From Asterionellopsis glacialis (lineage: Eukaryota > Bacillariophyta > Plagiogrammaphyceae > Rhaphoneidales > Asterionellopsidaceae): DNA of 18,195 nt. Each line of letters starts with the position of its first letter. Position 1 is the stretch's first letter. Below, piece after piece: positions 7,516 to 17,604 of this stretch. The position numbers and the translations under genes are program-made. The notes beneath the pieces are model-generated. The model worked only from the letters and a program-made list of their open reading frames with translations, did not search any database and was not told where the DNA came from. The stretch is taken from assembly GCA_014885115.2 (NCBI GenBank), contig WKLE02004406.1, forward strand, positions 1 through 18,195. The letters run 5' to 3'.

Positions 7516-9316
7516 ATGATGATTCACAAAACATACACATCGATATTATTGTTGGTTATGATGGGAATTACTGTGACATGGAATGTTTGCGGATTCACAT
7601 TGGTTTCTGGGAGCAATCCTCACAATCCGAATGCTAAGGATGTGAACCGAAAACTAAAGAGAAATAAATTTAGATTATTAGAAATGGTATCATCATCACA
7701 ATCCATAAGATCTGAAACAGAGACGGAACCTCAAACAGACCTTTCGAACTTTGATCCTGACATTGCAAATTTAATTGCCTTGGAAGATAAGAGACAACGT
7801 ATCGGACTTGAATTAATTGCATCCGAAAACTTTGCTAGTTCAGCAGTTCGAGAAGTTTTGGGAAGCTGTTTAACCAACAAGTACAGTGAAGGTGGAGGTG
7901 TGTATTTTTGAAGGACGACATTATGTGTTTCTGATTGGTGTTTTTATTTGTTTCCTACTTTACTTTTTTTTATATGTCTTCTTCATGTTCAAATGCCAAA
8001 TCACTCACACGTACTAGCGTGTTTTTTCTCTGATTGTACATATCATGTTCAATAACAACACATATTTGTTGTTTGTATCTATAAATCCATGACACAACAA
8101 AAAAACAGTTGGTAAGCGATATTATGGTGGTAATGAATTCATTGATCAAATTGAATCTATTTGCATGGAGCGTGCATTAGAATTATATGGCTTAGATCCA
8201 CAAGAATGGGGTGTGAATGTTCAGCCGTATTCAGGTTCACCAGCTAACTTTGCCACCTACACGGCCTTGTTACAACCTCATGATCGGATCATGGGATTGG
8301 ACTTGCCCTCTGGTGGACATTTGACACATGGATTTCAAACCTCCAAGAAAAAAGTTAGTGCAACATCAGTTTACTTTGAAAGTATGCCATATGTGGTATC
8401 ATCTGAAACTGGATTGATTGATTATGATGACATGGAATATCGTGCCAAGATGTTTATGCCCAAGTTGTTGATTGCTGGTGGATCAGCCTATCCACGCGAA
8501 TGGGATTACGCACGTATGAAACAAATCGCGGATAGTGTTGGTGCCATCTTCATGGTAGATATGGCGCATATATCAGGTTTAGTTGCTGGGCAATGCGTAG
8601 ATAGTCCATTTGAATATGCAGATATTGTTACCAGTACCACACATAAAACATTGAGGGGACCACGGTCAGGTATGATTTTTGCAAAGAAAGAATTCATGGA
8701 TCAAATTAATGCTGCTGTTTTTCCGTCCTTACAGGGTGGTCCGCACAATCATCAAATTGCTGCATTAGCTGTAGCACTTAAGGAAGCAAATACACCGGAA
8801 TTCAAAGCATACGCCAAATCTGTCATCGATAACGCACAAGCGCTAGCAAAGGGTTTAACAAATCGTGGACACGTCTTGGCAACAAGTGGAACCGATAATC
8901 ATTTGTTACTTTGGGATGTTCGTCCGATGGGATTAACAGGATCGCATGTGGAAAAGGTATTGGAATTGGCCAGTATTACAACAAATAAAAATAGCATTCC
9001 AGGAGACACCTCGGCTGTCAATCCCGGTGGTGTCCGCGTTGGTACACCAGCTTTAACAACACGGGGATTAGGTGAAGACCACTTTGATCAAGTAGCTGAT
9101 TTTTTACATCGCGGCGGTCAAATTGCTATCAAAGCACAAGAAATTGCTGTAAAGGAAGTCGCCAAAAAAGAAAATAGGGACGCTTTACTCAAAGACTTTG
9201 TGAACGTCCTCGAAACCAGCGATAGCGTCAAGAAAGATATTGATAATCTAAGAAAGGATGTCGAGAGTTTTGCATTGCAATTTAAGATGCCTGGCGATTG
9301 TTTGGAAAGCAAATAA
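7516..9316 (+). CDS. serine hydroxymethyltransferase, plastid-type presequence
   Basis: PLP enzyme interconverting serine plus tetrahydrofolate with glycine plus 5,10-methylene-tetrahydrofolate. Exons 7516-7897 and 8109-9316 give 529 residues. Splicing rebuilds the family segment [14 protein letters not shown] with exactly the usual spacing. Conserved parts: IASENF in exon 1, YSGSPAN at 168-174, [15 protein letters not shown] with PLP-contacting Asp278 and His281, and [10 protein letters not shown] with Schiff-base Lys307; the C-terminus is complete. The first 65 residues are an extension. A hydrophobic segment ([17 protein letters not shown]) ends in NVCG|FTLV, with Phe after the predicted cleavage point, and a Lys/Arg/Asn-rich stretch follows. 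This fits signal plus transit peptide for a secondary plastid; mitochondrial import is the alternative. Two tandem ATGs (7516, 7519) start the frame, preceded by A at -3. Confidence 0.93.
7898..8108 (+). other. SHMT intron (211 bp)
   Basis: Begins GTGTGTATTT after GGTGGAG and ends in AACAAAAAAACAG before TTGGTAAG. Phase 1. The only intron in the gene; it separates the presequence and N-terminal arm from the PLP-binding domain. Confidence 0.9.
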
Positions 9317-9539
9317 GCCGGTTGAAGAACTAAAGAGAGTACAGGAAAAATATACGGAAATGCTATAAATTTGCTTTTGGATCTATTACCTCTCTGCTTG
9401 TTACTTGAATATAAAAAGGAAAACCATAATGAGTTTTCTATGATGTGTTGTTTCGATGACGATTCTCTATTTTAACCAGACTTTAGCCATGAAAGTTGTG
9501 TAGTATGTTGCCTTGTGTATAGGAGTACAGAAGAATGAT
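9317..9539. other. convergent 3' intergenic region
   Basis: Lies between the stops of SHMT (+) and the acidic hypothetical protein (-). It is AT-rich with an AATATAAA near 9408 that may act in 3' end formation. No gene is seen. Confidence 0.5.
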
Positions 9540-10142
9540 CTAATTGTGTGGTGGTCTTATATTTGCTATGCCCTGCCTTTCTTTGCGTTGGATTTCCATC
9601 GATTCGGGCATTCTGCTGAAAATTGATACTGGTAACTTTCTCGGCATGAGAGCAGCAACCAAAACAAACGGTTGCTTCGTAACCTCGTTATCATCTCCGC
9701 CTTCAAGAACTTGTTCAATATCAGAACCTTCTCTTGGAGATGAACATGGTTCAACTCCTTTATTTTCTACCTTTAATTCTTTTATTTGTTTTGTTTTGGT
9801 ATCCTCAAGATCTCCAGTAACACCGGATATGTTCGCCATCTTTGTCCTGGAGGAATCATAAAGATCTCGCTGAGGAAACGAAGATAATTCATCGTTTGGT
9901 GCAACATCGTTTTGTTTAACAACGTTCTCGCCTAGGATATCGTCGAGAGCACCCCTTGGATTGACTTTCTTGTTCAAAAAGCCCTTTGTTGGATTATCTC
10001 CTCTCTGGCTTTCATAAGTGCAGGGGTTTTTGTAATTTCTTTTTTCATCCTCATCAGTCCAATATAAGTCGCCGAGTCCTGTTATGGCAAAGTCATGTAA
10101 ACACAATTTGCGGAATTTTTCAGAAACTTCTTGTTCGCTCAT
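9540..10142 (-). CDS. hypothetical acidic hydrophilic protein
   Basis: Open frame of 200 residues from an ATG with A at -3. I do not recognise the family. The first about 45 residues contain mixed aromatic and hydrophobic positions (FRKLCLHDFAITGLGDLYW) and could fold. The middle (about 50-155) is rich in Asp, Glu, Lys, Asn and Ser and looks disordered. A short hydrophobic strand (QPFVLVAALMPRKLPVSIF) precedes a basic end. No signal peptide or transmembrane helix is visible. Its 3' end faces SHMT. Support comes from length, start context and uninterrupted frame only; on the opposite strand a shorter open frame overlaps. An upstream open stretch (to 10342) ends in a TGA overlapping this ATG and is not included. 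Confidence 0.6.
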   Translation of the reverse strand: MSEQEVSEKFRKLCLHDFAITGLGDLYWTDEDEKRNYKNPCTYESQRGDNPTKGFLNKKVNPRGALDDILGENVVKQNDVAPNDELSSFPQRDLYDSSRTKMANISGVTGDLEDTKTKQIKELKVENKGVEPCSSPREGSDIEQVLEGGDDNEVTKQPFVLVAALMPRKLPVSIFSRMPESMEIQRKERQGIANIRPPHN

Positions 10143-11509
10143 TTTGATTGCCTTTTCAATAATTTAGAATGGAGGAGATACCCACTGACTGTGGGGCTGG
10201 CTGGGTTGTTCTCTCCAGTGAAAACAAGACCTTGTTTCAAACACCTCTCCTCTCTACGGCGGATCTGCTCTTTTTTATCACATAAATATGTTGTTATGTA
10301 TCTAGGAAAAGACATAAAATACCTACAGAATGTAGCAATCACTACATTTCACCCTTTGGTGATAACTATGTACAGTAATTGTAATATTTATTAGGTACAC
10401 TGTAGTATAGATTTAAATAAAAACGAGAACAGAATCGGAGGGGTATTAGAAACTCGATTCTTACCATTTTCTGCATAGTTCGTCTGTGTTAAGTATTGAT
10501 TCACCAATTTCACAAGAGTCTGTTTGTACCCCAGCTCTTGACCTCTAGATTAGTGCGAAGATTGGAATCAACAAGTCTTGTTTCATGCTTTTAAAAAGAT
10601 GAATGTGTATAATTTTGATTTTCATGATATTGTAGAATAAGAATATGAATGCCTAGCAAACTAAAATCAAATGATGGAAATGAACCAGCACCACTCTACT
10701 AGGACTAGGACCTAAGAGATGAAACATTTGATGCGGTGATTGCTGCACCACTACAAGCAAGCGCGCGTTAGACATTACAGCCACCGAGAGTGACCAGAGA
10801 AATACAAATACAGTAGTTCCTCAAAAGCACGAACAACAATGAGACGGTTTTGGTACTGCAATCATGCCAAGACGATTATCGGTATCCAAAATCAATGGTT
10901 AGACACAATCGGGTATCAACGACTTTTAACCTAAAACAGCAAAAGAAAAGGACAAAAAAGACAAAGGATTGAGAACTAAAATAAATCCCCTTCTCCCTGA
11001 GCAAAGTAAATACTATTAATAAAGTAAACAAGCCTAATAGGGGTTTGCTTCCATTCATGCCTTTGGACTTGTGCAAGACACAGCATGCCATCAAGCGATC
11101 AAGGCCAACAGTTTGGGTGAAAATGAGTTTAAAAATTCATTACTGTACGCGTGAGTTCAGAGTGGCATTTAAAATTAGGTGCTTTGCTCTGTTGACTATT
11201 TTCATAAAATTCGTTTTTCAATCTATGTTGACGCGCCTTATGGCTCAATATAACTTATCAAAAGTGTCAATTCATACAATCACATCGGAATACTGCACTC
11301 TAGATAACAGTTATAACTCTTCATCTTTCTATTTTCACGCAAAGCTAATATAAGTGCAAATAGTAGGACACATAAAAACTGACGGTTGAGTAAGTTACCA
11401 AAATTTTAAATTAATTGTGGTCGCTCAACTCAATGGTTGAGTTCATCCCGGTTCTAGGTTTCTTCATGCTTCTTTCGTTTTAAAATACACCATATTTATA
11501 CTTTAGCTT
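10143..11509. other. 1.37-kb region without a convincing gene
   Basis: Upstream of the acidic hypothetical protein and downstream of the 11510-12115 gene. Open frames here are short, start at TTG or without good context, and look random. A small frame at 10169-10285 (38 codons) begins 27 bp from the divergent hypothetical gene but has no other support. I found no match to conserved spliceosomal RNA sequences that I could recognise, nor a tRNA. A 17-base hairpin at 11427-11443 is listed separately. Confidence 0.45.
11427..11443. other. 7-bp hairpin in 3' flank
   Basis: AACTCAA and TTGAGTT are separated by TGG, 66 bases downstream of the stop of the minus-strand plastid protein. It may be a 3' UTR structure. 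It resembles a tRNA D-arm, but no anticodon arm follows. Confidence 0.35.
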
Positions 11510-12115
11510 CTAATACCCTAACCATTTGTCGAATTCTTCCGGGGTTAGCCCAGTTCTATCGATGAGACGATCTTTTACGATCGACTTGCAAGTGTCTATA
11601 TCAATCAAATTTTGACCAATCAAGCCCATTCCGTATTTGTACAAGTATGCGAATTCAGCCTTGACTTCCGGAACTTCCAAGTTAGCCTTAATATCGAATT
11701 GCGTAGGTGACATACTCCCGTCTTCCGGATCTTCATCGTAAAGCATACCTGATTCAATCATGAGTACATAAATGCCTTGAGCAAGCTCAGATGGACTTGC
11801 ATTGTCATCACGGGATTTCCTCAATTCCTCGAGTTCAGGTGGTGCATCAACACCCTCCTTAAGTCTACCTTCTAAATTAGCAATAAAGTCAGTGGCTGCA
11901 CTTGACAACTTCTCTTCCAATGTTTGCTCAGGTTTTTCCGGCATGGCTGTACCAAAATCAGAGCCCATGTCCATCTTTTCTGCCATTTTGACAGCGACAA
12001 ATGCTCGCTTTGACGATTGTGCTGCCCTTGATAAATGTAACGGAACGTTTGGCACAAAACCTTCAACGGCAGTAGATACCATGACCGAAGCAATGAAAAA
12101 GTTAGCAATCTTCAT
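11510..12115 (-). CDS. putative plastid protein of unknown function
   Basis: I take the ATG at 12115 as start, giving 201 residues. The frame is open 33 codons further up to 12214, but the inner Met begins a clean signal peptide (MKIANFFIASVMVSTAVEG) followed by FVPNVP and a Ser/Arg/Lys-rich stretch without early acidic residues. That is the bipartite signal of secondary red plastids, with Phe at +1. The mature part, from about residue 45, is acidic and mostly helical by composition, with a Glu-rich stretch and the ending TPEEFDKWLGY. No catalytic motif or transmembrane helix is visible in it. I do not recognise the family; it may be a stromal protein. If translation began at 12214 the added hydrophobic segment would make a second membrane anchor, which I think less likely. 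Confidence 0.75.
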   Translation of the reverse strand: MKIANFFIASVMVSTAVEGFVPNVPLHLSRAAQSSKRAFVAVKMAEKMDMGSDFGTAMPEKPEQTLEEKLSSAATDFIANLEGRLKEGVDAPPELEELRKSRDDNASPSELAQGIYVLMIESGMLYDEDPEDGSMSPTQFDIKANLEVPEVKAEFAYLYKYGMGLIGQNLIDIDTCKSIVKDRLIDRTGLTPEEFDKWLGY

Positions 12116-12676
12116 ATTCTTCGCTTCGTAGATTAACAGGGACAATGCAATGAAGTTAACAAACGTATACTGTACTTTCTTTAGAAAAGTGGCGTCGTTG
12201 AAAACGGAGAGCAAAAAGTTTACGGTAAAATTCCCTCGTTTCTTCTTGCTTTTGTAGTGATCTCCAAAATTGACATCAGAAACTTCAAGTTGCTTCGGAT
12301 TTGACGATCGAAAAGTCTGTTCTTCTATGCGATTTGGCGCTTATTCGAGCTTCAAATTGTCAAAATGCTGTTGAAAAGATTGTCGTTTTTCAAATCGTGT
12401 AGACTAGCAGACGCTAATGAAAATCATCCACGTTGAACTCTCGTCAAGATAAGGACTCCCGGAACTTCAACTCCTTGTCTTGTAAGAGAGCAAGAACTTC
12501 GAGATCGACAGCAGTTCTGGTCATGACTGGGAATAACTTCAACTCTCGTGATATATTCCAGTCGTGCTTGTCGTAACGTTTGCCGAGAAATAATTTGGAC
12601 AGCAGCATTTTCCATGGATTAACAAAGAAGGGGACCGTATTGTTCCGTTCACAATGACACCCAGGATGAAACTGTT
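12116..12676. other. intergenic region upstream of two divergent genes
   Basis: Holds the likely promoter of the plastid protein (-). The motif AACTTCAACTC is repeated directly at about 12463 and 12538, with a related inverted copy near 12433. A minus-strand open frame at 12424-12615 (63 codons from ATG) lacks recognisable features. No other gene is seen. Confidence 0.4.
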
Positions 12677-13305
12677 ATGGTATATGTTGGATTGAATCCG
12701 AAAGAAACTAAACCAGTAACTTAATTGTCTTCTATCGTATAAATTTGTTTCACTGTGTACTGCACATCAAATCATTTTTCTTCTTTGCTTCATTGAACAA
12801 TAACACGCCAGATTTTATGGGTGATTTCGGGATTAGCCACAATTACTTCAGGAACAGTAGCAGATGGAGTTATTGGTATGAGAGTCACTAAAGTCACAGT
12901 GGCAGAATGCACATTTGTAGTGACTGTAAGTGCGGCTACTGCAACAGCAGGGGGTATTGCATCGGCTTCCACATGGGCTTTTGAAACGTTACAAATGAAA
13001 CTTGTGTCAGACTTGTCAAAAGGTGTGTATAATATATTATTACCTGGGCAGACGTATAAGACTTCCAAACTACCTATGTTTTCAATCTGTGTACATGGGT
13101 AGTAAGGATTGAAAAAACACTGTCAACTTTATGTATTCACCGTTCCCATGTATCCGTATGGTCAGGACAGACTACCAACAGTAATAATACTTACAATGTT
13201 ACGGACGATCAATACTTTGCCAAATGGAGGACACAAACCATTCCCATTCAAGTACAAATTCCCAGTAAAGAAATAACGCCCACTGCCGATGCAGAATCAT
13301 GTTGA
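12677..13305 (+). CDS. candidate three-exon gene or gene remnant
   Basis: Three protein-like pieces on the plus strand join in frame across two plausible introns: exons 12677-12715, 12812-13022 and 13103-13305, giving 150 residues. Intron 1 (96 bp) runs from CCA|GTAACT to CGCCAG. Intron 2 (80 bp) runs from AAAAG|GTGTGT, like the SHMT donor, to GGGTAG. The middle exon is rich in Val, Ala, Thr and Gly and weakly hydrophobic (perhaps a membrane or beta segment); the last is polar (WSGQTTNSNNTYNV and TIPIQVQIPSKEI). I do not recognise it. The 13-codon first exon and the weak first donor make the start uncertain: it may be a truncated copy of a larger gene. The antisense strand of the middle exon is also open, so coding is not proven. 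Confidence 0.35.
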
Positions 13306-13630
13306 TTCGTCAATAAAGTAGATGAGGTACTATAATGGCAGTTCCTAACGGGAGAAATGGGACTTGACCTAAAAACGAACATTGATAACAACTGACTTTT
13401 CCGCGAGCAAAACCCATGATAACTTTTGCGATACATATCTCAAACAGTCAAATTGCTACTTTGTGTCTTCATGCATAAACATACAGTACTCATTAGGGAG
13501 TCACCAAGTGTAGTAGTAGTATTTTCAACATACAAAAGTAACACTTTCAACACAGATTCATTTTGTTTTTATTTTTATTTTTGTTTCTCGATTCTCTTGC
13601 AGTTTCCCTAATACTTTCTTTCATCAAAGA
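13306..13630. other. convergent 3' intergenic region
   Basis: Between the candidate spliced gene (+) and the myosin stop (-). It includes a T-rich tract at 13561-13590 built of TTTTA-like units, which is the A-rich start of the myosin 3' UTR. No gene is seen. Confidence 0.5.
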
Positions 13631-16600
13631 TTAAACTACCCCCTGTTTCAAAATGGCCAAGGATGCAACCAGTTGTTCCAAATCTTTCTTACTTTGTTGG
13701 GATCTCGAAGAAAGACCAACCATCCGTTCATCCAAATGTTTCAAATCTTCGTGCCCATTATAGGAATCATTCTTATATCCAAATGGAATACCAGTACCAC
13801 CTCCACTTTTGAGTTGTTCTTTCAACTTTTTATTCTCAGCCTCTGCAGCTGCCAGTTTGAAAAGTGCAGATTCAGAAGTCCGACGTGATGCTTCCAATTG
13901 CTCACGCAACTTTTCAACCTCACTCATGAGTTTTGTGATCTCTTCCTTAGAAGCTGATACCTTACCAGCTGTAGCCCTAGTTTTTTCCAATTCCTTTTGA
14001 AGTTCATCCACTTCTCTATCTTTGTCTAAGGCACGACCCTTGGCAATGGCTGTCGTACGTGCAGCAGCCAGTTCTAACTTATTTTTTTCCAATGCGTATC
14101 GTTCAGCAATGGATGATTTCTTTTCCAATTCACGTTTGGCACGTGCTTCGTCCTTGAGCTCGCGATGTTTGGCACGTGCCACACGAGCACGGTACATGCA
14201 TTGGATACCAGTAGCTGCAATATATTCTTTTTGCGTCATTGCAACCTCACGTTCACGTTCATGAGCCATCGCACGTCCAACACGTCCTCGTTCATGCTTT
14301 TGTAACCACATGATAACGTATCGTTTTAACAAGTACTGCTTGCGAACTGTAACCATGCGTTGATAACTTGCAATGAGTGTAACAGCTTTCCGTTCTTGTA
14401 CTACACGCATATACTTTCTTGCCAAGAAACGACGGACACAGGACTGTGCCACAACAATAGTTCGGACAGTCTTAATAAAGCGACAGCGGCAAATGAAACG
14501 ACGTGCTTCTGCTTGAAGTTTAGAAGCGGCCATGTCCAACTGCTGCGCACGGAAGCTTTCCATGTAATCAAATGCCGATTGCCGTAAGAAAACTTTTGTT
14601 TTCCCCTTTTGGATACCGACAGCATTTACAACATCATCAGGACTAAAAAAAAGAAGAAAAAAGGCAAACAACGTACAAAAACGTCGTAAGTAAGCAAAAG
14701 AGGAAGGCTTTGAGTACATTGGAAAGGGAGGGGGTCGGCTTCTCATTTTTGCGCACACTGAACTTACATTGCTTCATCAGCGCCATGCTGGTCCTTCCAA
14801 ATACGATTTGTAATTTCGTTAATTAATATTTCTAACTTCTCAGCTTTGTTAGATGCTGCATCGACAGCGGGGATGGCAATGAATCGATACCGTTCTAAAA
14901 ACAGGTCATGTCTGTACCGTTGGGAATACCCAACACGTGATACACGTATAGCCTCTAAGACTCCTGCATATCGCAATTGGTCTGCAATCATGGGTGGTTT
15001 AAATTCATCCGGTACCAAATTCTGGTTAGGTTTAAGACACCGGACATAATGAGGTGACGTTTCATCAATACGTTTACGTAGTTCAGATAGTTGGGCCGTA
15101 AAGATAGTTCCTACTGTTGGACGCAATTTGGCACGACTACTTGGAGCACGTCCTCGAGGTGTATTTCCACTTGCACTTCCAGCACTAGATCCACTACTCA
15201 TAATGGTTCCCAAGAGCTGTACAAAGTTATTCGATGAGTTTTGCAATAAATCAGATGCACCGCGAGGTATTTCACTTTTATTCTTTTCCACAAAGCCATC
15301 TGTATCATATTTGACAGGACCAGCATAGTGCAATATAACAAATTGTCCCTTGGCGCGGGTTAAACCCTTGGCTTCGAATCGTGGATGAACATCAGCGCAT
15401 ACTTGATACATATGATCAGCAAAGGATTTATCATTGCCACGTAGATTGCGACATTGATCCGCCAAGAGTGAGATAATACCTGTTCCTCGTTTATCAATCA
15501 ACTCAATCACATCTTGATTGTCTGGGAATTCAATGAAATCCCACTGGATACCTTCAGCTTGATATTCAGCTTGCTCAGTTTTGAAAATGAATTTATTAAA
15601 TTGTTGCTGTAATGCTTCATTGCAATAATTGATACATAACTGTTCAAATGAATTCTGTTGGAATGATTCGAATCCAAAGATATCTAACACACCAATAAAG
15701 CCTGCCTTGGTTTGAGGTGCTTCACCACGTTTTGGTTTGTATTCAATTTTTTTATTGACAGTTTGGACAATGAAATCAAACAACGCACGATACGTTGCCT
15801 TGACCAATGCCTCTAATCCTTTTTCAGCGTTTTCTTTCGAAAGTTTTTTGGTGTAGGATGTATTCCCAGCTTCAATTTCAAACTCACATAAGGCTGTTTC
15901 GAATGCGTCCTTTTCCAACCCTAAAAGTTTAAGTGTCGGAATCAAGTGTGGATTAGATTCATCCACCTTTGAAGAATCGTCGGATGATACTTCTAAAAAC
16001 TCGAGATTAGATGCGTGTAAGAAGGCCACAACCACACGGAATAAATCATCCTGTGTATTAGGATCAAATCCCATGGTACCCATAGCTAAGGGGAACAGTG
16101 CATGGAAAGCATTTATGAATGTGGGTTTAGTGAGCAAAATGAATGAAGGCAAATGACTACACAACGTGAACGCTATCGCAAACATACCTAAGACTAACTC
16201 ATCATACAAATCGGCATCCACAGCTCCATCCCGTCTATCCATGGTACCTGAGGATGATGTCATTTTAAAATCATGTGCTGTATAATCCTGTAAATAAAAC
16301 ATGGCACGTTCCGGTTTGGTAGCAGCTGCCAACAATTCATAAAAAATATGAAAGTTACGTTCGGAATGTCCTTGATGGATTAATCGTACGGTTTCAAGGA
16401 GGTAGGTATCAATTTTGGCACTAATCAAGGATCCGGTTTGTTTAAACTGCAATTCAATAAATTTGCCAAATCGAGAGGAATTATCGTTGCGAACTGTACG
16501 TGCATTACCAAAACTTTCCAAGATGGGGTTGGACTGTAGGATACGTTCTTCAATTTGGGCTCCCGCCTTCCATGACATTGCACGTGACATACGTCTTATA

Positions 16601-17604
16601 CTACTTGATTTACGACGTGGCGCCGCTCCTTCACGACGTCCAGGTGAAGGTGCACGACGACGTTTATTAAAAGCTGCCTTGCGTTGCGAGAGGGTTGCCA
16701 AGTATGCCATAATATGCTTGGTCGCAACTGTTTTACCTGCACCAGATTCACCACTTACCAACACAGCTTGATCTACCATAATCATGTTTTCCTTCGTTTC
16801 AGAGGTACCCCCTTCTTCGGGTACAGCCTTAAAGGAGGAACGTTTAAGTTCAATGCCTCTCATCATTTGTCGGAATGCCGAATCGGCCATGGCATAAATA
16901 TGGGGAGGTAAATCAGTGTCGAGATTTCCAACTTGTGTGGATTGATCATCACCTGTACCAGGCCTTGTCAAGGATACTTGTTCACCTCTGGCCCAATACA
17001 ATTCCATAGTACGATCGTCGTACAATCCGGGTAAGTCTTTAAAAGGATTGAGGGCTAAAAGGATTGGACCTGTATTGGTATAAATAATGTTGTCTTGGTA
17101 ACGTTTACGAAGACAATAGACCACCGATGGTTCATGCAAATGTGTGAGATGAATCAAATCAGAAGGTGTCGAAGTGGAAGTTGGTTCTGCCATATCATCC
17201 GTGGGGGCATATTCGTATTCGTTAGCATGAACGACATTGACCTCCGGCGCACTGGAATTTGAAGTTGAGGAAGGCGTCTTGATCGAAGCCAACGGAATTG
17301 TAGCTTCCTTCGTATCATAATCAGAATACTCATCTTGTACTTTGATTTTTAATTCGCCAGCACTTGCGGACGATGCAAACGCGTCGCCCGATAAAATAAC
17401 GCACTTTGACCACGACCAATCACCACCTGTGCGTTCATATTCTCCTGCGGAAGAACTTTTATGCACTAACGATTTTTTGGGGGTGGGAGATCCAATCGAA
17501 CTCGCCGATGCGTCAAGGGCAGAGGAAGATGATTCGTCACCATCGACGGGTCCAAGAGCTTTGGACAGCAACGATGTTTGAACCCAAACATGTGTTTTAT
17601 CCAT
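13631..17604 (-). CDS. unconventional myosin heavy chain, two exons
   Basis: Actin-based motor. Exons 17604-14768 and 14642-13631 give 1282 residues. The N-terminal region carries a Ser-rich insert (about 20-55). Motor landmarks: P-loop GESGAGKT 285-292, switch I NDNSSRF 373-379, switch II DIFGFE 641-646, SPHYVRCLKPN before the converter, and KVFLR (962-966), completed by exon 2. The neck has about five IQ-like repeats (clear ones near 984-1003, 1007-1024 and 1088-1107), then a coiled coil of roughly 110-120 residues and a short end; no dilute, FYVE, MyTH4 or FERM domain is seen. Thr582 falls at the TEDS position by my alignment, so the motor may be switched by phosphorylation. Loop 1 (about 306-349) is long and strongly basic. 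Class not assigned; stramenopile myosins form their own classes. The start ATG follows CAAG and precedes the MDKTHVWVQ strand of the SH3-like fold. Confidence 0.95.
14643..14767 (-). other. myosin intron (125 bp)
   Basis: Donor GTAAGT directly after GCAAT, acceptor TTTTTTTTAG after a long pyrimidine tract. Phase 2. The join creates EAIPDDVVNAVGIQKGKTKVF, the normal converter-to-neck transition. Confidence 0.92.

Noticed and set aside
7244..7540. Minus-strand frame of 98 codons overlapping the SHMT start
   Set aside because: It overlaps the SHMT start region and its hydrophobic N-terminus is mainly the reverse of AT-rich leader sequence.
10139..10342. Open frame ending in a TGA that overlaps the start of the acidic hypothetical protein, as a possible upstream exon
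   Set aside because: The only donor/acceptor pair that would join it gives an intron of about 30 bases, too short to be believable.
11045..11353. Plus-strand open frame of 102 codons
   Set aside because: Starts at TTG, random composition, no signal or domain.
11415..11466. tRNA-like or SINE-like sequence with D-arm-like hairpin and GGTTCTAGG
   Set aside because: There is no anticodon arm and the whole unit is only about 50 bases; the B-box match is poor.
12424..12615. Minus-strand ATG frame of 63 codons
   Set aside because: Short, no motif; sits in the upstream region of the plastid protein. Kept only as a note.
12790..13068. Minus-strand frame of 92 codons antisense to the middle candidate exon
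   Set aside because: The plus strand links in phase to flanking exons through splice sites, while the minus frame has no such support. The choice is not certain.
13605..13640. Additional 3' exon of the myosin through GGGGTAGTT at the stop
   Set aside because: The donor is poor and the following sequence is A-rich, as in a 3' UTR, without an obvious acceptor plus coding exon.
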